DNA of 64,000 nt from Streptomonospora alba (GCF_000826685.1 NZ_JROO01000009.1:124001-188000), one strand, 5' to 3'. Counted from the stretch's first letter, positions 36,471 to 45,877 are shown. Made by a program: numbers and translations. The notes: generated by a model not told the origin, from the sequence alone.

Positions 36471-37301
36471 ATGGGACTGCGCCGACTGCTGACCGCGGCC
36501 GCCGCCGCGCTGGTGCTGGCCGCGTCGGGATCGTGCACCGAGGCCGTGGGCCGGCCCGCCTCGATCACCGACGCCGAACGCTTGCGCATCGGCGTCAAGA
36601 CCGACCAGCCGGGGCTGGCCCTGCGCGCCGACGACGGCACGTTCGCCGGCTTCGACGTGGACGTGGCCCATTACATCGCCGACGAGCTGGGTGTGGAGCG
36701 GGCCGAGGTGGACTTCACCGGGGTGAGCCCCCAGGAGCGCGAACAGGTGCTGGTCCGCGGCGAGGTCGACCTGGTGCTGGCCACCTACTCCATCACCCCG
36801 CTGCGCAAGACCGTCGTCGCGTTCGGCGGGCCCTACTACGTCGCCCACCAGGACATCCTGCTCCGCGCCGGCGACACCTCCGTGGCGGGCCCGGCCGACC
36901 TGGAGGGCAAGGTGCTGTGCCAGGGCGCCGACTCCGACTCCGCCGACCGGATCATCGGCGAGCGCGGCATCGCCGCCGAGAGCGTGGAGCGCCCCACCTA
37001 CGGCGACTGCATCGACCTGCTGGCCGCGGGCGAGGTCGACGCCGTCTCGACCGACGACCTGGTCCTTGCGGGCTACCTGGACACGGCACCGTCGTCGTTC
37101 AACCTGGTCAACGCGGCCTTCACGAACGAGAAGTACGGAGTGGGCATCGCCAGGCAGGACGTCGCCGGCTGCGAGGCGGTCAATCGGGCCATCACCCGGA
37201 TGTACCAGGACGGCACCGCGGCGTGGTTGCTGCGCAAGTGGTTCGGCGACAGCGGCCTGGACATCAACACCAGCGTTCCCCAGTTCGAGGGGTGCGTGTA
37301 G
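36471..37301 (+). CDS. glnH: GlnH-like glutamate/aspartate-binding protein
   Basis: 276 residues from ATG 36471. The N-terminus is a secretion signal (RRLLTAAAAALVLAASGSC); the Cys could be a lipid anchor although the lipobox lacks the usual Leu at -3. The rest is a periplasmic-binding-protein type II fold for polar amino acids: LRIGVKTDQPGLALR, FAGFDVDVAHYIADELG, DLVLATYSITPLRK, and VDAVSTDDLVLAGYL. No permease or ATPase gene is adjacent, so a sensory rather than transport role with the GlnX-like protein is likely, as in mycobacteria. It is the last gene of the kinase/phosphatase cluster. Confidence 0.88.
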   Translation: MGLRRLLTAAAAALVLAASGSCTEAVGRPASITDAERLRIGVKTDQPGLALRADDGTFAGFDVDVAHYIADELGVERAEVDFTGVSPQEREQVLVRGEVDLVLATYSITPLRKTVVAFGGPYYVAHQDILLRAGDTSVAGPADLEGKVLCQGADSDSADRIIGERGIAAESVERPTYGDCIDLLAAGEVDAVSTDDLVLAGYLDTAPSSFNLVNAAFTNEKYGVGIARQDVAGCEAVNRAITRMYQDGTAAWLLRKWFGDSGLDINTSVPQFEGCV

Positions 37302-37552
37302 GGCTCGGCGCAGTGGGGCCCGTGTGTGCATGCCGCGCTCTTCTACGGAGCCGTCACCACCGGCCGCAGCGGATATCCGTACAATCTGCGGACCACTGCC
37401 ATACAAGGAGTGAGGTACGGGCATCGGGGGAGAAACCCCGCGGTGGGCCGACGCGGCGCGCGCCGCTGCTCCGAGGTCGGTGGCAGCGGTGGAACGCCCG
37501 GGCGGTCGGGGGCGTCGATGGGAGTGGACTCCGGCGGAAGGAGTGGAGCAGG

Positions 37553-37852
37553 GTGACGATCGTCGAGTTCCTCAACGCGCGCTTGGCGGAGGACGAGCAG
37601 GCCGCGCACGCGGCGTCGCCGGGTACCGGCGGGCCCGAGCGCGTCCGCGCCGACGTCGCCGCCAAACGCGGCATCGTCGAGCAGTACACGGCCACCTACC
37701 GCGAGTGCATGGACACCCTCGACAACGGCGCCCAGTCCGCCGCCGAGGAGGACGGAGTCTGGTCGGCGCTGCACGCATGGCGCCGCGCGCTGGAGCACCT
37801 GGCGGCCGTCTACGCCTCCCACCCCGACTACGACCCGGCCTGGAAAAGCTGA
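37553..37852 (+). CDS. DUF6221 family protein
   Basis: 99 residues from GTG 37553, preceded by GAAGGAGTGGAG. MTIVEFLNARLAEDEQAAHA at the start, VAAKRGIVEQYTATYREC in the middle and LEHLAAVYASHPDYDPAWKS at the end match the DUF6221 family, small cytosolic proteins common in actinobacteria, often near phage or plasmid genes. No function is known. A 250-bp gap separates it from glnH, so it is probably unrelated to that cluster. Confidence 0.8.
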   Translation: MTIVEFLNARLAEDEQAAHAASPGTGGPERVRADVAAKRGIVEQYTATYRECMDTLDNGAQSAAEEDGVWSALHAWRRALEHLAAVYASHPDYDPAWKS

Positions 37853-37865
37853 GCCCCCGACGGCG

Positions 37866-38735
37866 TCAGTCGGCGCGCGCGGGCGCCTGCGCCTCGGGGC
37901 GATCGAGGGCGGAACCGGGAACCGGCCAGCGCCAGCCCCACGCCCACAGCGCCACCCACAGCCCCGGCGCCACCAGCACCGCGCCGAACAGCAGCAGGTA
38001 GAGCGGCTCCACGGACTCCAGGCGCCCCTGCACCACGCCGCCGACCAGCAGCAGCACGCTGAACACCGCGGGCCACCACGAGACCCGCGCACAGGCCGCG
38101 ATCGCCGCCGCCGCTGCCGCCTGCACCGCCCCCGCGGCCAGCAGCGGCCACAGCAGCGGACCGTCCAGGAACCCGGCGCCGAGTCCGGCGGGCTCGGTGG
38201 ACGCGGCGCCGACCGTCGCCGACCGCGCCAGTGCGGCCGCCACCTGCACGAGTACCGCCACCCGCAACCACCACAGGGCAGCGGGACGCCACGCGGAGCC
38301 CAGGGCGCGCAGCCACGATGCCGCCGTGCTCGGTACCCTCTGCGCGCGGCGGCGCCGCGCGGGCTCCTGGAGCGCACCGGCGCCCGGCGGCACCGGGGGG
38401 CGGGGCAGCGGCGTCCGGACCGGGACGGCCGGAAGCGCCGGAACGCGCTGCGTGGGAACGCGGGCCGAGGCCTGTGCCGGCTCGGGTCCGCCGGGAGGCG
38501 GCGGACCGGCGGACGGAGGCACCGATCGGCCCGACGCCCCGGCGCGTGCCCACCGCAGCGGGGCGGCCGCAGCCGACGACAGCGCGGACGCCGCCGACGC
38601 CGAGGAAGCCGAGAGCCCTCGCACCGCCGGCGGGCACAGCCGCGCGCCGTGGATCACAAGCAGGGGCACGGGCCAGGCGGTTCCCGCGCGCCGCGCAGCC
38701 CGGCGGCCCGCGCGCCCGGCTGTCTCGGCTCTCAT
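37866..38735 (-). CDS. Four-helix membrane protein with Pro-rich N-terminus
   Basis: 289 residues from ATG 38735. The first ~145 residues are basic, then Ala/Ser/Pro/Arg-rich and apparently disordered. The C-terminal half has four membrane helices (PAALWWLRVAVLVQVAAALA, LLWPLLAAGAVQAAAAAAIA, WWPAVFSVLLLVGGVVQG, PLYLLLFGAVLVAPGLWVAL). There is no catalytic motif. It converges with the DUF6221 gene, leaving only 13 bp between stops. I cannot name a family. Confidence 0.65.
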   Translation of the reverse strand: MRAETAGRAGRRAARRAGTAWPVPLLVIHGARLCPPAVRGLSASSASAASALSSAAAAPLRWARAGASGRSVPPSAGPPPPGGPEPAQASARVPTQRVPALPAVPVRTPLPRPPVPPGAGALQEPARRRRAQRVPSTAASWLRALGSAWRPAALWWLRVAVLVQVAAALARSATVGAASTEPAGLGAGFLDGPLLWPLLAAGAVQAAAAAAIAACARVSWWPAVFSVLLLVGGVVQGRLESVEPLYLLLFGAVLVAPGLWVALWAWGWRWPVPGSALDRPEAQAPARAD

Positions 38736-39033
38736 CAGGACCGCCCCTCGTGCCGTCGGCTCTTCGCGGGCCGAGTCTGCCCGGCGCCGCGCCGCCCGTC
38801 GTCCTCCCGCAGGCGGCACCGCGCCTACCGCACCGGGCGCAGGTCCCGTGCCCGAGCCCACTCCCGGCGCCGTATCCCCTCGATCCGGGCGGCGCACCAC
38901 GGCACGACCTGGACCGCGATTCGAAAAAACTCCTCTGTCCGACTGTGGCATCGGTTACACGTGCGCGCCAGTCTCCGGACGGGTCGAGCTCGATCGGGCA
39001 CCCCTCTGCCGGCCCGCGAGGGCCGCCCCGCTG

Positions 39034-40389
39034 TCACATGTCCAGCGCCTCGACCGCCAGCATGTAGCCCTCGCTGTAGGTGGGGAACTGGAAGACGCCT
39101 TCGCGCAGCCGGTCGATCCCGATGCCCTCGCGCACCGCCAGAGCGGCCGTGTGGATCCATTCGCCCGCCAGCGGGGCCACGGCCCACGCACCCAGGAGCC
39201 CGCGGCCGGTCCGATCGGCCACGACGCCGGCGTGGCCCCGCGGCGAGGTCTCATACGTCCAGGGCCGGGCCAGCCCTTCGGTGAGGTCGACCTCCGCCGA
39301 CACCGGGTCGTACCCCTCCTTGCGCGCCTGCTCGGCGGTCAGCCCCACCGCGGCGATCTCGGGATCGGCGAAGACCACGCGCGGAACGCCGGTGTACTCG
39401 GCGGTGCGGTCGCCGCCGAGGATGTTGGAGGCGACGATGCGGCCCTGGTACTTCGCGACGTGGGTGAACATCGATACGCCGGTGACGTCGCCGACCGCCC
39501 ACAGGCCCGGCGCCGCCCGGCAGCGCTCGTCGACCGCAAGACCCCGGCGCCCGGTCTCGACGCCTACCCGGTCCAGCTCCAGGCCCTCCAGGCGCGGGCT
39601 GCGCCCGGTGGCCAGCAGCACCACGTCGCCGACCGCCTCGGAGCCGTCGTCCAGCTCCAGCACGCTTTCGCGGCCCCGCCGGTACGCACGGCGCGGCGCG
39701 GTCCCGGTGCGCACGTCGACGCCGTCGCCGCGCAGCGTCTCGGCCGCCAGTTCGCCGACGCGCGGCTCCTCGCGGTCCATCAGCGCGGGGCCGCGCTGCA
39801 CCATCGTCACCGAGCAGCCCATACGGGCGAGGAACTGGCCCAGTTCCACTCCCACGGCGCTGCCGCCGACCACCACCGCGCTGCCGGGGATCTCCTCGAG
39901 CGTGGTGGCCTGCCGGTTGGTCCAGACCTCGACCTCCTCCAGGCCCTCGATCGGGGGCTTGGACGCCGACGACCCGGTAGCCACGATCACATGCTCGGCC
40001 GTCAGCCGGTGCCCGTCCACCGCCACCACCCACGGGTCGCGGTCGACGAGGTGCGCGCTGCCCCTGAAGACGGCGGCGCCCTGGGACCGGTAGCCCTCAG
40101 CCTGCTTGGAGTCGTCCAGGTGGCGGATCATGGTGTCGCGGTAGGACCGCATGCCCGCCCAGTCGGGGTGCGGCCCGTCCAGCCCTGCCACTCCAGCGGC
40201 GCCGGCCGCGGCCTCCAGCGGGCGCAGGAGCGTCTTGGAGGGGATGCAGGCCCAGTACCCGCACTCGCCGCCGATGAGTTCGCGCTCGACCACGGCGACA
40301 CGCTTGCCGGCCTTGATGAGCTGCGATGCGGCGACCTCGCCGCCCGGTCCCATGCCGATGACCACGGCGTCGTATTGATCGTTCACCAT
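39034..40389 (-). CDS. Pyridine nucleotide-disulfide oxidoreductase (MerA/Lpd-like)
   Basis: 451 residues. The FAD fingerprint is AVVIGMGPGGEVAASQLIKA; the redox-active disulfide is GGECGYWACIPSKTLLRP (Cys-x4-Cys), a variant of the GGTCxNxGCxPSK block. The NAD(P) fold is SAVVVGGSAVGVELGQFLAR, the second FAD motif is GLWAVGDVTGVSMFTHVAKY, and the dimerisation domain begins PRVVFADPEIAAVGLT. The C-terminal catalytic region (VFQFPTYSEG) lacks the His-x4-Glu pair of lipoamide dehydrogenase and the vicinal Cys pair of MerA. Its disulfide substrate is therefore unclear. It is cytosolic. The ATG at 40389 follows GAGGGA. Confidence 0.88.
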   Translation of the reverse strand: MVNDQYDAVVIGMGPGGEVAASQLIKAGKRVAVVERELIGGECGYWACIPSKTLLRPLEAAAGAAGVAGLDGPHPDWAGMRSYRDTMIRHLDDSKQAEGYRSQGAAVFRGSAHLVDRDPWVVAVDGHRLTAEHVIVATGSSASKPPIEGLEEVEVWTNRQATTLEEIPGSAVVVGGSAVGVELGQFLARMGCSVTMVQRGPALMDREEPRVGELAAETLRGDGVDVRTGTAPRRAYRRGRESVLELDDGSEAVGDVVLLATGRSPRLEGLELDRVGVETGRRGLAVDERCRAAPGLWAVGDVTGVSMFTHVAKYQGRIVASNILGGDRTAEYTGVPRVVFADPEIAAVGLTAEQARKEGYDPVSAEVDLTEGLARPWTYETSPRGHAGVVADRTGRGLLGAWAVAPLAGEWIHTAALAVREGIGIDRLREGVFQFPTYSEGYMLAVEALDM

Positions 40390-40741
40390 ACGGATGCTCC
40401 CTCTGCTCGCGTGCGGCCCGCCTCGGGCGGGACGCGACGGGTGCCGCCTCGGCCGGGGCGGCCCGTTTCCCGGTATGCCACGGTCGGCCTCCCGGCGGGC
40501 CGTGGCGCGCCGCGCTGCCACCGACTCCCCTACCCGGCCCCGCACCGGAACCGATCCCGCCGCCGGTTCGGGACGCGGGAAACCCCGCGGGAGGAGTCGG
40601 GGCGCGACACGGCGCGCAGCGGGGAGGGCAAGCGTGCATGATTCCGGGTAGTGGTGTGCTCCGGCGGCGTTCGACAGGACGCTCGGCCGACGGCGGCCCG
40701 CAGAGCACGACATCCGAACGGACATGCGAGGAGCGAGACCG
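40390..40741. other. Divergent intergenic region
   Basis: 352 bp between the leftward flavoprotein gene and pgi. It contains no gene I can support. GAGGAG just before 40742 is the pgi ribosome-binding site. Promoters for both genes should be here but no consensus stands out. Confidence 0.5.
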
Positions 40742-42418
40742 ATGCCCGACACGACCGCGAACGAGCGCACGCGCCCGGACCGGCTGCCCGAATGGACGGC
40801 GCTGGCCGAGCACCGCGCGAAGCTCGGGGACGCGCACCTGCGGGACCTGTTCGCCGCCGACCCCCAACGCGGCGGCCGCTACACCGTGCAGGTCGGCGAC
40901 CTGCACCTGGACTACTCCAAGCATCTGGTCAACGACGAGACCCTGCGGTTGCTGCACGCCCTGGCCGACGCCTCCGACGTCGCCGGGCTGCGCGACGCCA
41001 TGTTCCGCGGCGAGCGGATCAACACCACCGAGGACCGCGCGGTGCTGCACACCGCCCTTCGCGCGCCGCGCGACGCGGTCGTCGAGGTCGACGGCGAGAA
41101 CGTGGTGCCCGGGGTGCACCGGGTGCTGGATCGGATGGCGTCCTTCGCCGACCGGGTGCGCTCGGGCGCCTGGCGCGGGCACCGCGGCGACGCCATCACC
41201 GCCGTCGTCAACATCGGCATCGGCGGCTCCGACCTCGGGCCTGCGATGGCCTACGAGGCGCTGCTGCCCTACACCGCCTCCGAGACCGAGGGGGAGGCGG
41301 GGATCGAGGTCCGCTTCGTCTCCAACGTCGACGGCGCCGACCTGCACGAGAAGCTGCGCGGCCTGGACCCGGCGACCACCCTGTTCATCGTGTCCTCCAA
41401 GACCTTCACCACAGTGGAGACCCTCACCAACGCCACCTCGGCACGGGCGTGGCTGCTGTCCGGGCTCAACGGCGAGGTGGAGGCCGTCGCGCGGCACTTC
41501 GTCGCGGTCTCCACCAACGCGGAGAAGGTCGCCGAGTTCGGCATCGACACCGAGAACATGTTCGAGTTCTGGGACTGGGTGGGCGGCCGCTACTCGCTCG
41601 ACTCGGCGATCGGCCTGTCGCTGATGGTGGCCGTCGGCCCCGAGCGCTTCCGGGAGATGCTGGAAGGGTTCCGGATCGTCGACGAGCACTTCCGCACCGC
41701 CCCCGTCGAGGCCAACGCCCCGATGCTGATGGGGCTGCTGGGGGTCTGGTACGGCGCCTTCCACGGCGCCCAGTCGCACGCGGTGCTGCCCTACAGCCAC
41801 TACCTCACCCGGTTCCCCGACTACCTCCAGCAGCTGGAGATGGAGTCCAACGGCAAGTCGGTCGACCGTGCGGGCCGACCGGTGACCTGGCCGACCGGCC
41901 CCGTCGTGTGGGGCACGCCCGGAACCAACGGGCAGCACGCCTACTTCCAGCTGCTGCACCAGGGCACCAAGCTGGTGCCGGCCGACCTCATCGGATTCGC
42001 GCGCCCGGTGCCCGGCATGGCAGCGGAGCTGATCGCCCAGCACGACCTGCTGATGGCCAACATGTTCGCCCAGGGCCAGGCACTGGCCTTCGGCAAGACC
42101 CCCGACGAGGTCGCGGCCGAAGGCGTGGAGCCCGAGCAGGTTCCGCACCGCACCTTCGGCGGCAACCGGCCCACCACGACCGTCCTCGCGGGCGAGCTCA
42201 CACCGTCGGTGCTGGGACAGCTCATCGCGCTCTACGAGCACAAGGTGTTCGTGCAGGGCGCGGTCTGGAACGTCAACTCCTTCGACCAGTGGGGCGTCGA
42301 GCTGGGCAAGGCGCTGGCCAAGCGCATCGAGCCCGCCCTGACGTTGGGCGAGGAAGTGCCGGGGCTGGACTCCTCCACGGCGGCCCTGGTCAGCCGGTAC
42401 CGGTCGCTGAACGGGTGA
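40742..42418 (+). CDS. pgi: Glucose-6-phosphate isomerase
   Basis: 558 residues. It interconverts glucose-6-phosphate and fructose-6-phosphate in glycolysis. Family blocks are all present: [89 protein letters not shown] and the C-terminal [19 protein letters not shown]. Its length is normal for the long bacterial/eukaryotic-type enzyme. An ATG at 40724 is in frame, but ATG 40742 sits right after GCGAGGAGCG and gives the better start. A strong terminator-like hairpin follows. Confidence 0.96.
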   Translation: MPDTTANERTRPDRLPEWTALAEHRAKLGDAHLRDLFAADPQRGGRYTVQVGDLHLDYSKHLVNDETLRLLHALADASDVAGLRDAMFRGERINTTEDRAVLHTALRAPRDAVVEVDGENVVPGVHRVLDRMASFADRVRSGAWRGHRGDAITAVVNIGIGGSDLGPAMAYEALLPYTASETEGEAGIEVRFVSNVDGADLHEKLRGLDPATTLFIVSSKTFTTVETLTNATSARAWLLSGLNGEVEAVARHFVAVSTNAEKVAEFGIDTENMFEFWDWVGGRYSLDSAIGLSLMVAVGPERFREMLEGFRIVDEHFRTAPVEANAPMLMGLLGVWYGAFHGAQSHAVLPYSHYLTRFPDYLQQLEMESNGKSVDRAGRPVTWPTGPVVWGTPGTNGQHAYFQLLHQGTKLVPADLIGFARPVPGMAAELIAQHDLLMANMFAQGQALAFGKTPDEVAAEGVEPEQVPHRTFGGNRPTTTVLAGELTPSVLGQLIALYEHKVFVQGAVWNVNSFDQWGVELGKALAKRIEPALTLGEEVPGLDSSTAALVSRYRSLNG

Positions 42419-42428
42419 CGAGCCCCGC

Positions 42429-42465
42429 CGGCCCTGCGCGGCGGTCCGGCCGCCGCGCAGGGCCG
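42429..42465 (+). terminator. Hairpin after pgi
   Basis: A perfect 16-bp stem (GGCCCTGCGCGGCGG in the left arm) with a five-base loop starting 11 bp after the pgi stop. No T-run. Confidence 0.75.
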
Positions 42466-42555
42466 AGCGGCGGGCGGGACCATGGGAGCCCGTGCTCGCC
42501 GGTAGCGAAGCCGGGAAGGCCGGGGAGTCCGCGAACATCTTTGGAAGGGAGCCGC

Positions 42556-43158
42556 GTGGGAGGACTGCTGCTGATCCGCCACGGCGAGACCGAGTGGAGC
42601 GTCGCGCGCCGGCACACCGGGCGCACCGACGTACCGCTGACCGAGGAGGGCGAGAAGCAGGCGCGCGCCCTGCGGCCGCTGCTCTCCTCCTACCGGCTGT
42701 CGCGGGTGCTGACCAGCCCGCTGCAGCGGGCGAGCCGCACCGCCGAGCTGGCGGAGCTGACCGGGGTCGAGACCGACCCCGACCTGATGGAGTGGGACTA
42801 CGGCGGCTACGAGGGCATCACCACCGCGGAGGTCCAGCGGGAGCGACCGGGCTGGAACGTCTGGCGCGACGGCGTGGTGCCGGGCGACGCCGAGCACCCG
42901 GGCGAAAGCGTGCAGGACGTCGGAGCCCGCGCCGACCGGGTGCTGGAGCGGCTGCGCCCGGTCCTGGAGGACCCGGAGGCCGACGACGCCGCGTTGGTCG
43001 CCCACGGCCACCTGCTCCGCGTCCTCACAGCGCGCCGCCTGGGGCTGGCGCCGGAGCACGGCGCCCTGTTCCGCTTGGAGACGGCGGCGACGGCGCGCCT
43101 CGGATGGGAGCACGGCCGCCCGGTGCTCACCGACTGGAACACACTGCCCCAGCCCTAA
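42556..43158 (+). CDS. Histidine phosphatase family protein
   Basis: 200 residues from GTG 42556, six bases after GGAAGGGA. The catalytic RHG motif is LLLIRHGETEWSVARRHTGR; the second arginine and the proton donor are in LTSPLQRASRTAEL and MEWDYGGYEG, and the second His in ALVAHGHLLRVLTARRLG. It belongs to the cofactor-dependent/independent phosphoglycerate mutase-like branch; the substrate is open (phosphoglycerate or another small phosphate ester). Its position behind pgi hints at sugar metabolism. The IS30 element begins only five bases after its stop codon, so its own terminator may have been displaced. Confidence 0.92.
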   Translation: MGGLLLIRHGETEWSVARRHTGRTDVPLTEEGEKQARALRPLLSSYRLSRVLTSPLQRASRTAELAELTGVETDPDLMEWDYGGYEGITTAEVQRERPGWNVWRDGVVPGDAEHPGESVQDVGARADRVLERLRPVLEDPEADDAALVAHGHLLRVLTARRLGLAPEHGALFRLETAATARLGWEHGRPVLTDWNTLPQP

Positions 43159-43163
43159 GTAGC

Positions 43164-43185
43164 GTTGATCTTGTACCTACCGTCA
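43164..43185 (+). repeat. IS30 left terminal inverted repeat
   Basis: Reads GTTGATCTTGTACCTAC, then C, then GTCA. It pairs with the right end at 44382-44403. Confidence 0.88.
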
Positions 43186-43224
43186 TTAGCAGCGCCTTGG
43201 TGTCAACTGGTGAGTGCAAGCGGG

Positions 43225-44353
43225 TCAGGTCGCCTGGAGCACCTCGTTGAGGCGCCGGGCCGGGGTGCTCCATCCCAGGGTCTGGCGCGGCCGGGTGTTG
43301 AGTTCGTGGGCGACCCGGTCCAGCCCCTCCTGGTCGATATCGTCGAAGTCGAAAGCGCCCTTGGGGAAGTACTGGCGCAGCAACCCGTTGGTGTTCTCGT
43401 TGCTGCCCCGCTGCCAGGGCGCATGCGGATCGCAGAAGAACACCGGGCAGTCCGTGGCCACCGTGAAGGCCGCATGGCCGGCCAACTCCACACCCTGGTC
43501 CCATACCAGCGAGCGCCGCAGATGCCGGGGCAGGCGCCGGGCCAGCCCGCTCAGCACCGCGGCCACCGCGGCCGCATCGCGCCCGCGGGGCAGCGACCCC
43601 AGCAGCACATAGCGGGTCGAGCGCTCGACCAGGGTGGCGATGGCCGAAGCGGTTCCCGCGCCGATGACCAGATCGCCCTCCCAGTGGCCGGGCACCGCCC
43701 GATCCTCAGCCTCGGCCGGGCGGGCGGGCGGAGATATGCAGCCCCCGCACCCACGGCTTGCGGTCGGCTCGGGCCGCCCGGGACTGGGGGTGGCGCCCCG
43801 CCCGGCCGCTGCGTAGCGCCTCCCGCCCGCCCGCGGCGGTGACCCGCTTGAGCTCGGCGCGCAGACCACCGCGGGACTGCACGTAGATCGCCTGATAGAT
43901 CGTCTCGTGGCACACCTGCATCTCCGGCCGGTCGACAAACGCCTCCGTCCGCAACCATGCCGCGATCTGCTGGGGAGACCAGCACCGGCGCAGCTTGGCC
44001 AGCACCACCCGCCGCAGCCGCCCCGCGATGGCCAGCGCGGCCGGCTTGGGTCGGCCCAGCCGCTTGTCAGCGCGCCGCTGGGCCCACTCGGCCCGGTAGC
44101 CCACCCGGTAGCGCGTGCGCCGCGCGTCCCCGCGCGCCAGCGTGGCCGGCAGCGGATTCTTCCCCCCGTGCTTGGCCGAGTGGTTGCGATCGAGTTCGCG
44201 GCCCACCGTGGAGACGGCCACTCCCAGCGCCTGGGCGATCTCGCTGATCGTGTGCCCCAGTCCCCACAGATTCTCCAGCACCTGCCGGTGCCCCGGCGTT
44301 AACGCACCCGGCTTCGCCACAACAGCCTCCCCAGCACAAACCATCGTTTGCAC
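43225..44353 (-). pseudogene. IS30 transposase, frameshifted
   Basis: Two overlapping leftward frames make one IS30 transposase. The N-terminal frame (44353 to 43706) has the helix-turn-helix LGHTISEIAQALGVAVSTVG and the IS30 region RCWSPQQIAAWLR plus VCHETIYQAIYVQSRGGL. The C-terminal frame (to 43225) has the DDE integrase core GHWEGDLVIGAG, SLVWDQGVELAGH and QRGSNENTNGLLRQYFPKG. The break lies in a three-fold GGGC repeat (43718-43731): two copies would restore the frame as ISARPAEAEDRAVPG. IS30 transposases are normally a single frame, so this is a 4-bp slippage mutation rather than programmed frameshifting. Confidence 0.88.
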
Positions 44354-44381
44354 TGAACAGTAGAGACCGCCCGATTTCTCG

Positions 44382-44403
44382 TGACCGTAGGTACAAGATC
44401 AAC
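44382..44403 (-). repeat. IS30 right terminal inverted repeat
   Basis: Reverse complement begins GTTGATCTTGTACCTACG then GTCA, matching the left end at 21 of 22 positions. Its bases 44399-44401 form the stop codon of the histidine kinase gene. Confidence 0.88.
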
Positions 44404-45877
44404 GCGGTCCTGGGGCACCCTCCTCCTCGCTCCAGGGCAGCCAGGCGCGCAGGTGGAAGCCGCCCGCGTCGTCGGGGCCGTGGGTGAGCCGTCCGCCGGC
44501 GAGCGTGACGCGTTCGGCGAGCCCCAGCAGGCCTTGGCCGCCCGGTGCGCCGGGCCCGACGGGGGCGTCCGGCACCTCCGGCGCCTCCGGTCCGCCCGGT
44601 CCGCCCGGTCCGGCCGCGAGCGCTTCCCCTGCCTCGGCGGGTGCGTGCGGCGCGCCGGGGTCGTGCCGAGCCGGAGCCGGCCCGGCGGCGTCCGCTGCGA
44701 CGGCCGAGCGGCCCGCGCCATCCGGACCCTCCCCACCGACCGGACCGCCGGTCCCGCGGCCGACCGCCGCCTCCGCGGCCGCGTCGCCACCGCCCGATCC
44801 GTCGGCGCCGCCGCCTCCGGCGCTGGGAGCTGAGTTGCCGACCTCCACCGACAGCCCTTCCCCCGCAGCGCCGCGCAGGGCGACGCGCACGCGCGCGCCC
44901 GGCGCGTGGCGGCGGGCGTTGGTCAGGCCCTCCTGCACGACTCGGTACGCCGTGCGGCCCGCGGTGTCCGGTGGGCGGCCTGCGGCCTCGTCGTCCAGTT
45001 CGACGCGCATCCCGGCCGCCGCCGACTCCGAGACCAGCCCGCGCACGTCGGCCAGGGTCGGCTGCGGCAGCTCGCCCACCGGGGCGCGCAGCACGCCGAT
45101 GACCTCGCGCAGGTCCTGCAGCGCCCGGTGCGAGCTCTCTCGGATGACCGCCGCCGCGCGGGCGACTTCCGCTGCCGGCGCGTCGGGGCGGTACTCCAGG
45201 GCGCCGGCGTGCACGCTCAGCAGCGACAGCCGGTGCCCGAGCACGTCGTGCATTTCGCGGGCGATCTGCTCGCGCGCGTGCATCTGCGCCTGCTCCGAGC
45301 GCAGCCGCGCCTCGGACTCGGCCCGCGCCGCCCGCTCGCGCAGCGACAGCACAAGCTGGCGCCGGTGCCGGATCACCGCGCCCCAGCCCAGCACCGCGAC
45401 GACCATCACGGCGGTGAACGCGACGATCCACTGCATTTCACCGGGATCGGCCTGGCGCTGCGGGGGAGCGAGTCCGCTGAAGAGCAGGAAGTAGGCGGCC
45501 TGTCCGGCCACCGTCGCGGCGCCGCACAGCGCGGCGGTGCGCGCGGAACGGTGCACGGCGACGGTGAACAGGACGGCGAACTGGGCGCCGTCGGCGAGCG
45601 TGGCGTAGGCGGACAGCGGTATCAGCCCCAGCGCCAGACCGACCGGTCGGCGCCTCCGCAGCCACACCGCCGCGCACGCGACCGCACCGACGACCTCCTC
45701 GCGCAGCAGCGCGGTCTCGGAGACGTCGGGGTCCTCCGTCAGCGCGATCGCCCACGCCAGGCCGTAGATCACCGCCGCCAGGAACAGGCCGGTGTCGGCG
45801 GCCCACTCGCGCGGCCCGCGCCTGCGGCGGGGACCGGCGGGCTCCGCACTCGGGCTGGGTGTCCGTGGGCCCTCCAT
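44399..45877 (-). CDS. NarL-type histidine kinase, 3' end altered by IS30
   Basis: 492 residues. Several N-terminal membrane helices, a coiled coil, then the HisKA_3 box AREMHDVLGHRLSLLSVHAG with phospho-acceptor His210. The ATPase domain has TAYRVVQEGLTNARRHAPG (N box) and GQGLLGLAERVTLAGGRLT (G2 box). Between them lies a ~95-residue Gly/Ala/Pro-rich insertion in the ATP-lid position, very long for the family. The normal end is around FHLRAWLPW; the following residues run to a TGA that belongs to the IS30 inverted repeat. No response regulator lies downstream, where one would be expected; it may have been lost with the IS insertion. Confidence 0.85.
   Translation of the reverse strand: MEGPRTPSPSAEPAGPRRRRGPREWAADTGLFLAAVIYGLAWAIALTEDPDVSETALLREEVVGAVACAAVWLRRRRPVGLALGLIPLSAYATLADGAQFAVLFTVAVHRSARTAALCGAATVAGQAAYFLLFSGLAPPQRQADPGEMQWIVAFTAVMVVAVLGWGAVIRHRRQLVLSLRERAARAESEARLRSEQAQMHAREQIAREMHDVLGHRLSLLSVHAGALEYRPDAPAAEVARAAAVIRESSHRALQDLREVIGVLRAPVGELPQPTLADVRGLVSESAAAGMRVELDDEAAGRPPDTAGRTAYRVVQEGLTNARRHAPGARVRVALRGAAGEGLSVEVGNSAPSAGGGGADGSGGGDAAAEAAVGRGTGGPVGGEGPDGAGRSAVAADAAGPAPARHDPGAPHAPAEAGEALAAGPGGPGGPEAPEVPDAPVGPGAPGGQGLLGLAERVTLAGGRLTHGPDDAGGFHLRAWLPWSEEEGAPGPR

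Larger units (their letters stand above)
43164..44403. mobile_element. IS30-family insertion sequence
   Basis: About 1240 bp bounded by 22-bp inverted repeats (outer 17 bases GTTGATCTTGTACCTAC identical, one mismatch, then GTCA). A GC dinucleotide flanks both ends (43162-43163 and 44404-44405) and may be a 2-bp target duplication. It holds one transposase gene, broken by a frameshift, so the copy is probably immobile unless helped in trans. It lies between the end of a rightward phosphatase gene and the end of a leftward histidine kinase gene, whose stop codon it supplies. Confidence 0.88.

Noticed and set aside
43700-43740. Programmed frameshifting in the IS30 transposase
   Set aside because: IS30 members use a single frame, and there is no slippery heptamer with a downstream structure, only a simple 4-bp repeat expansion.
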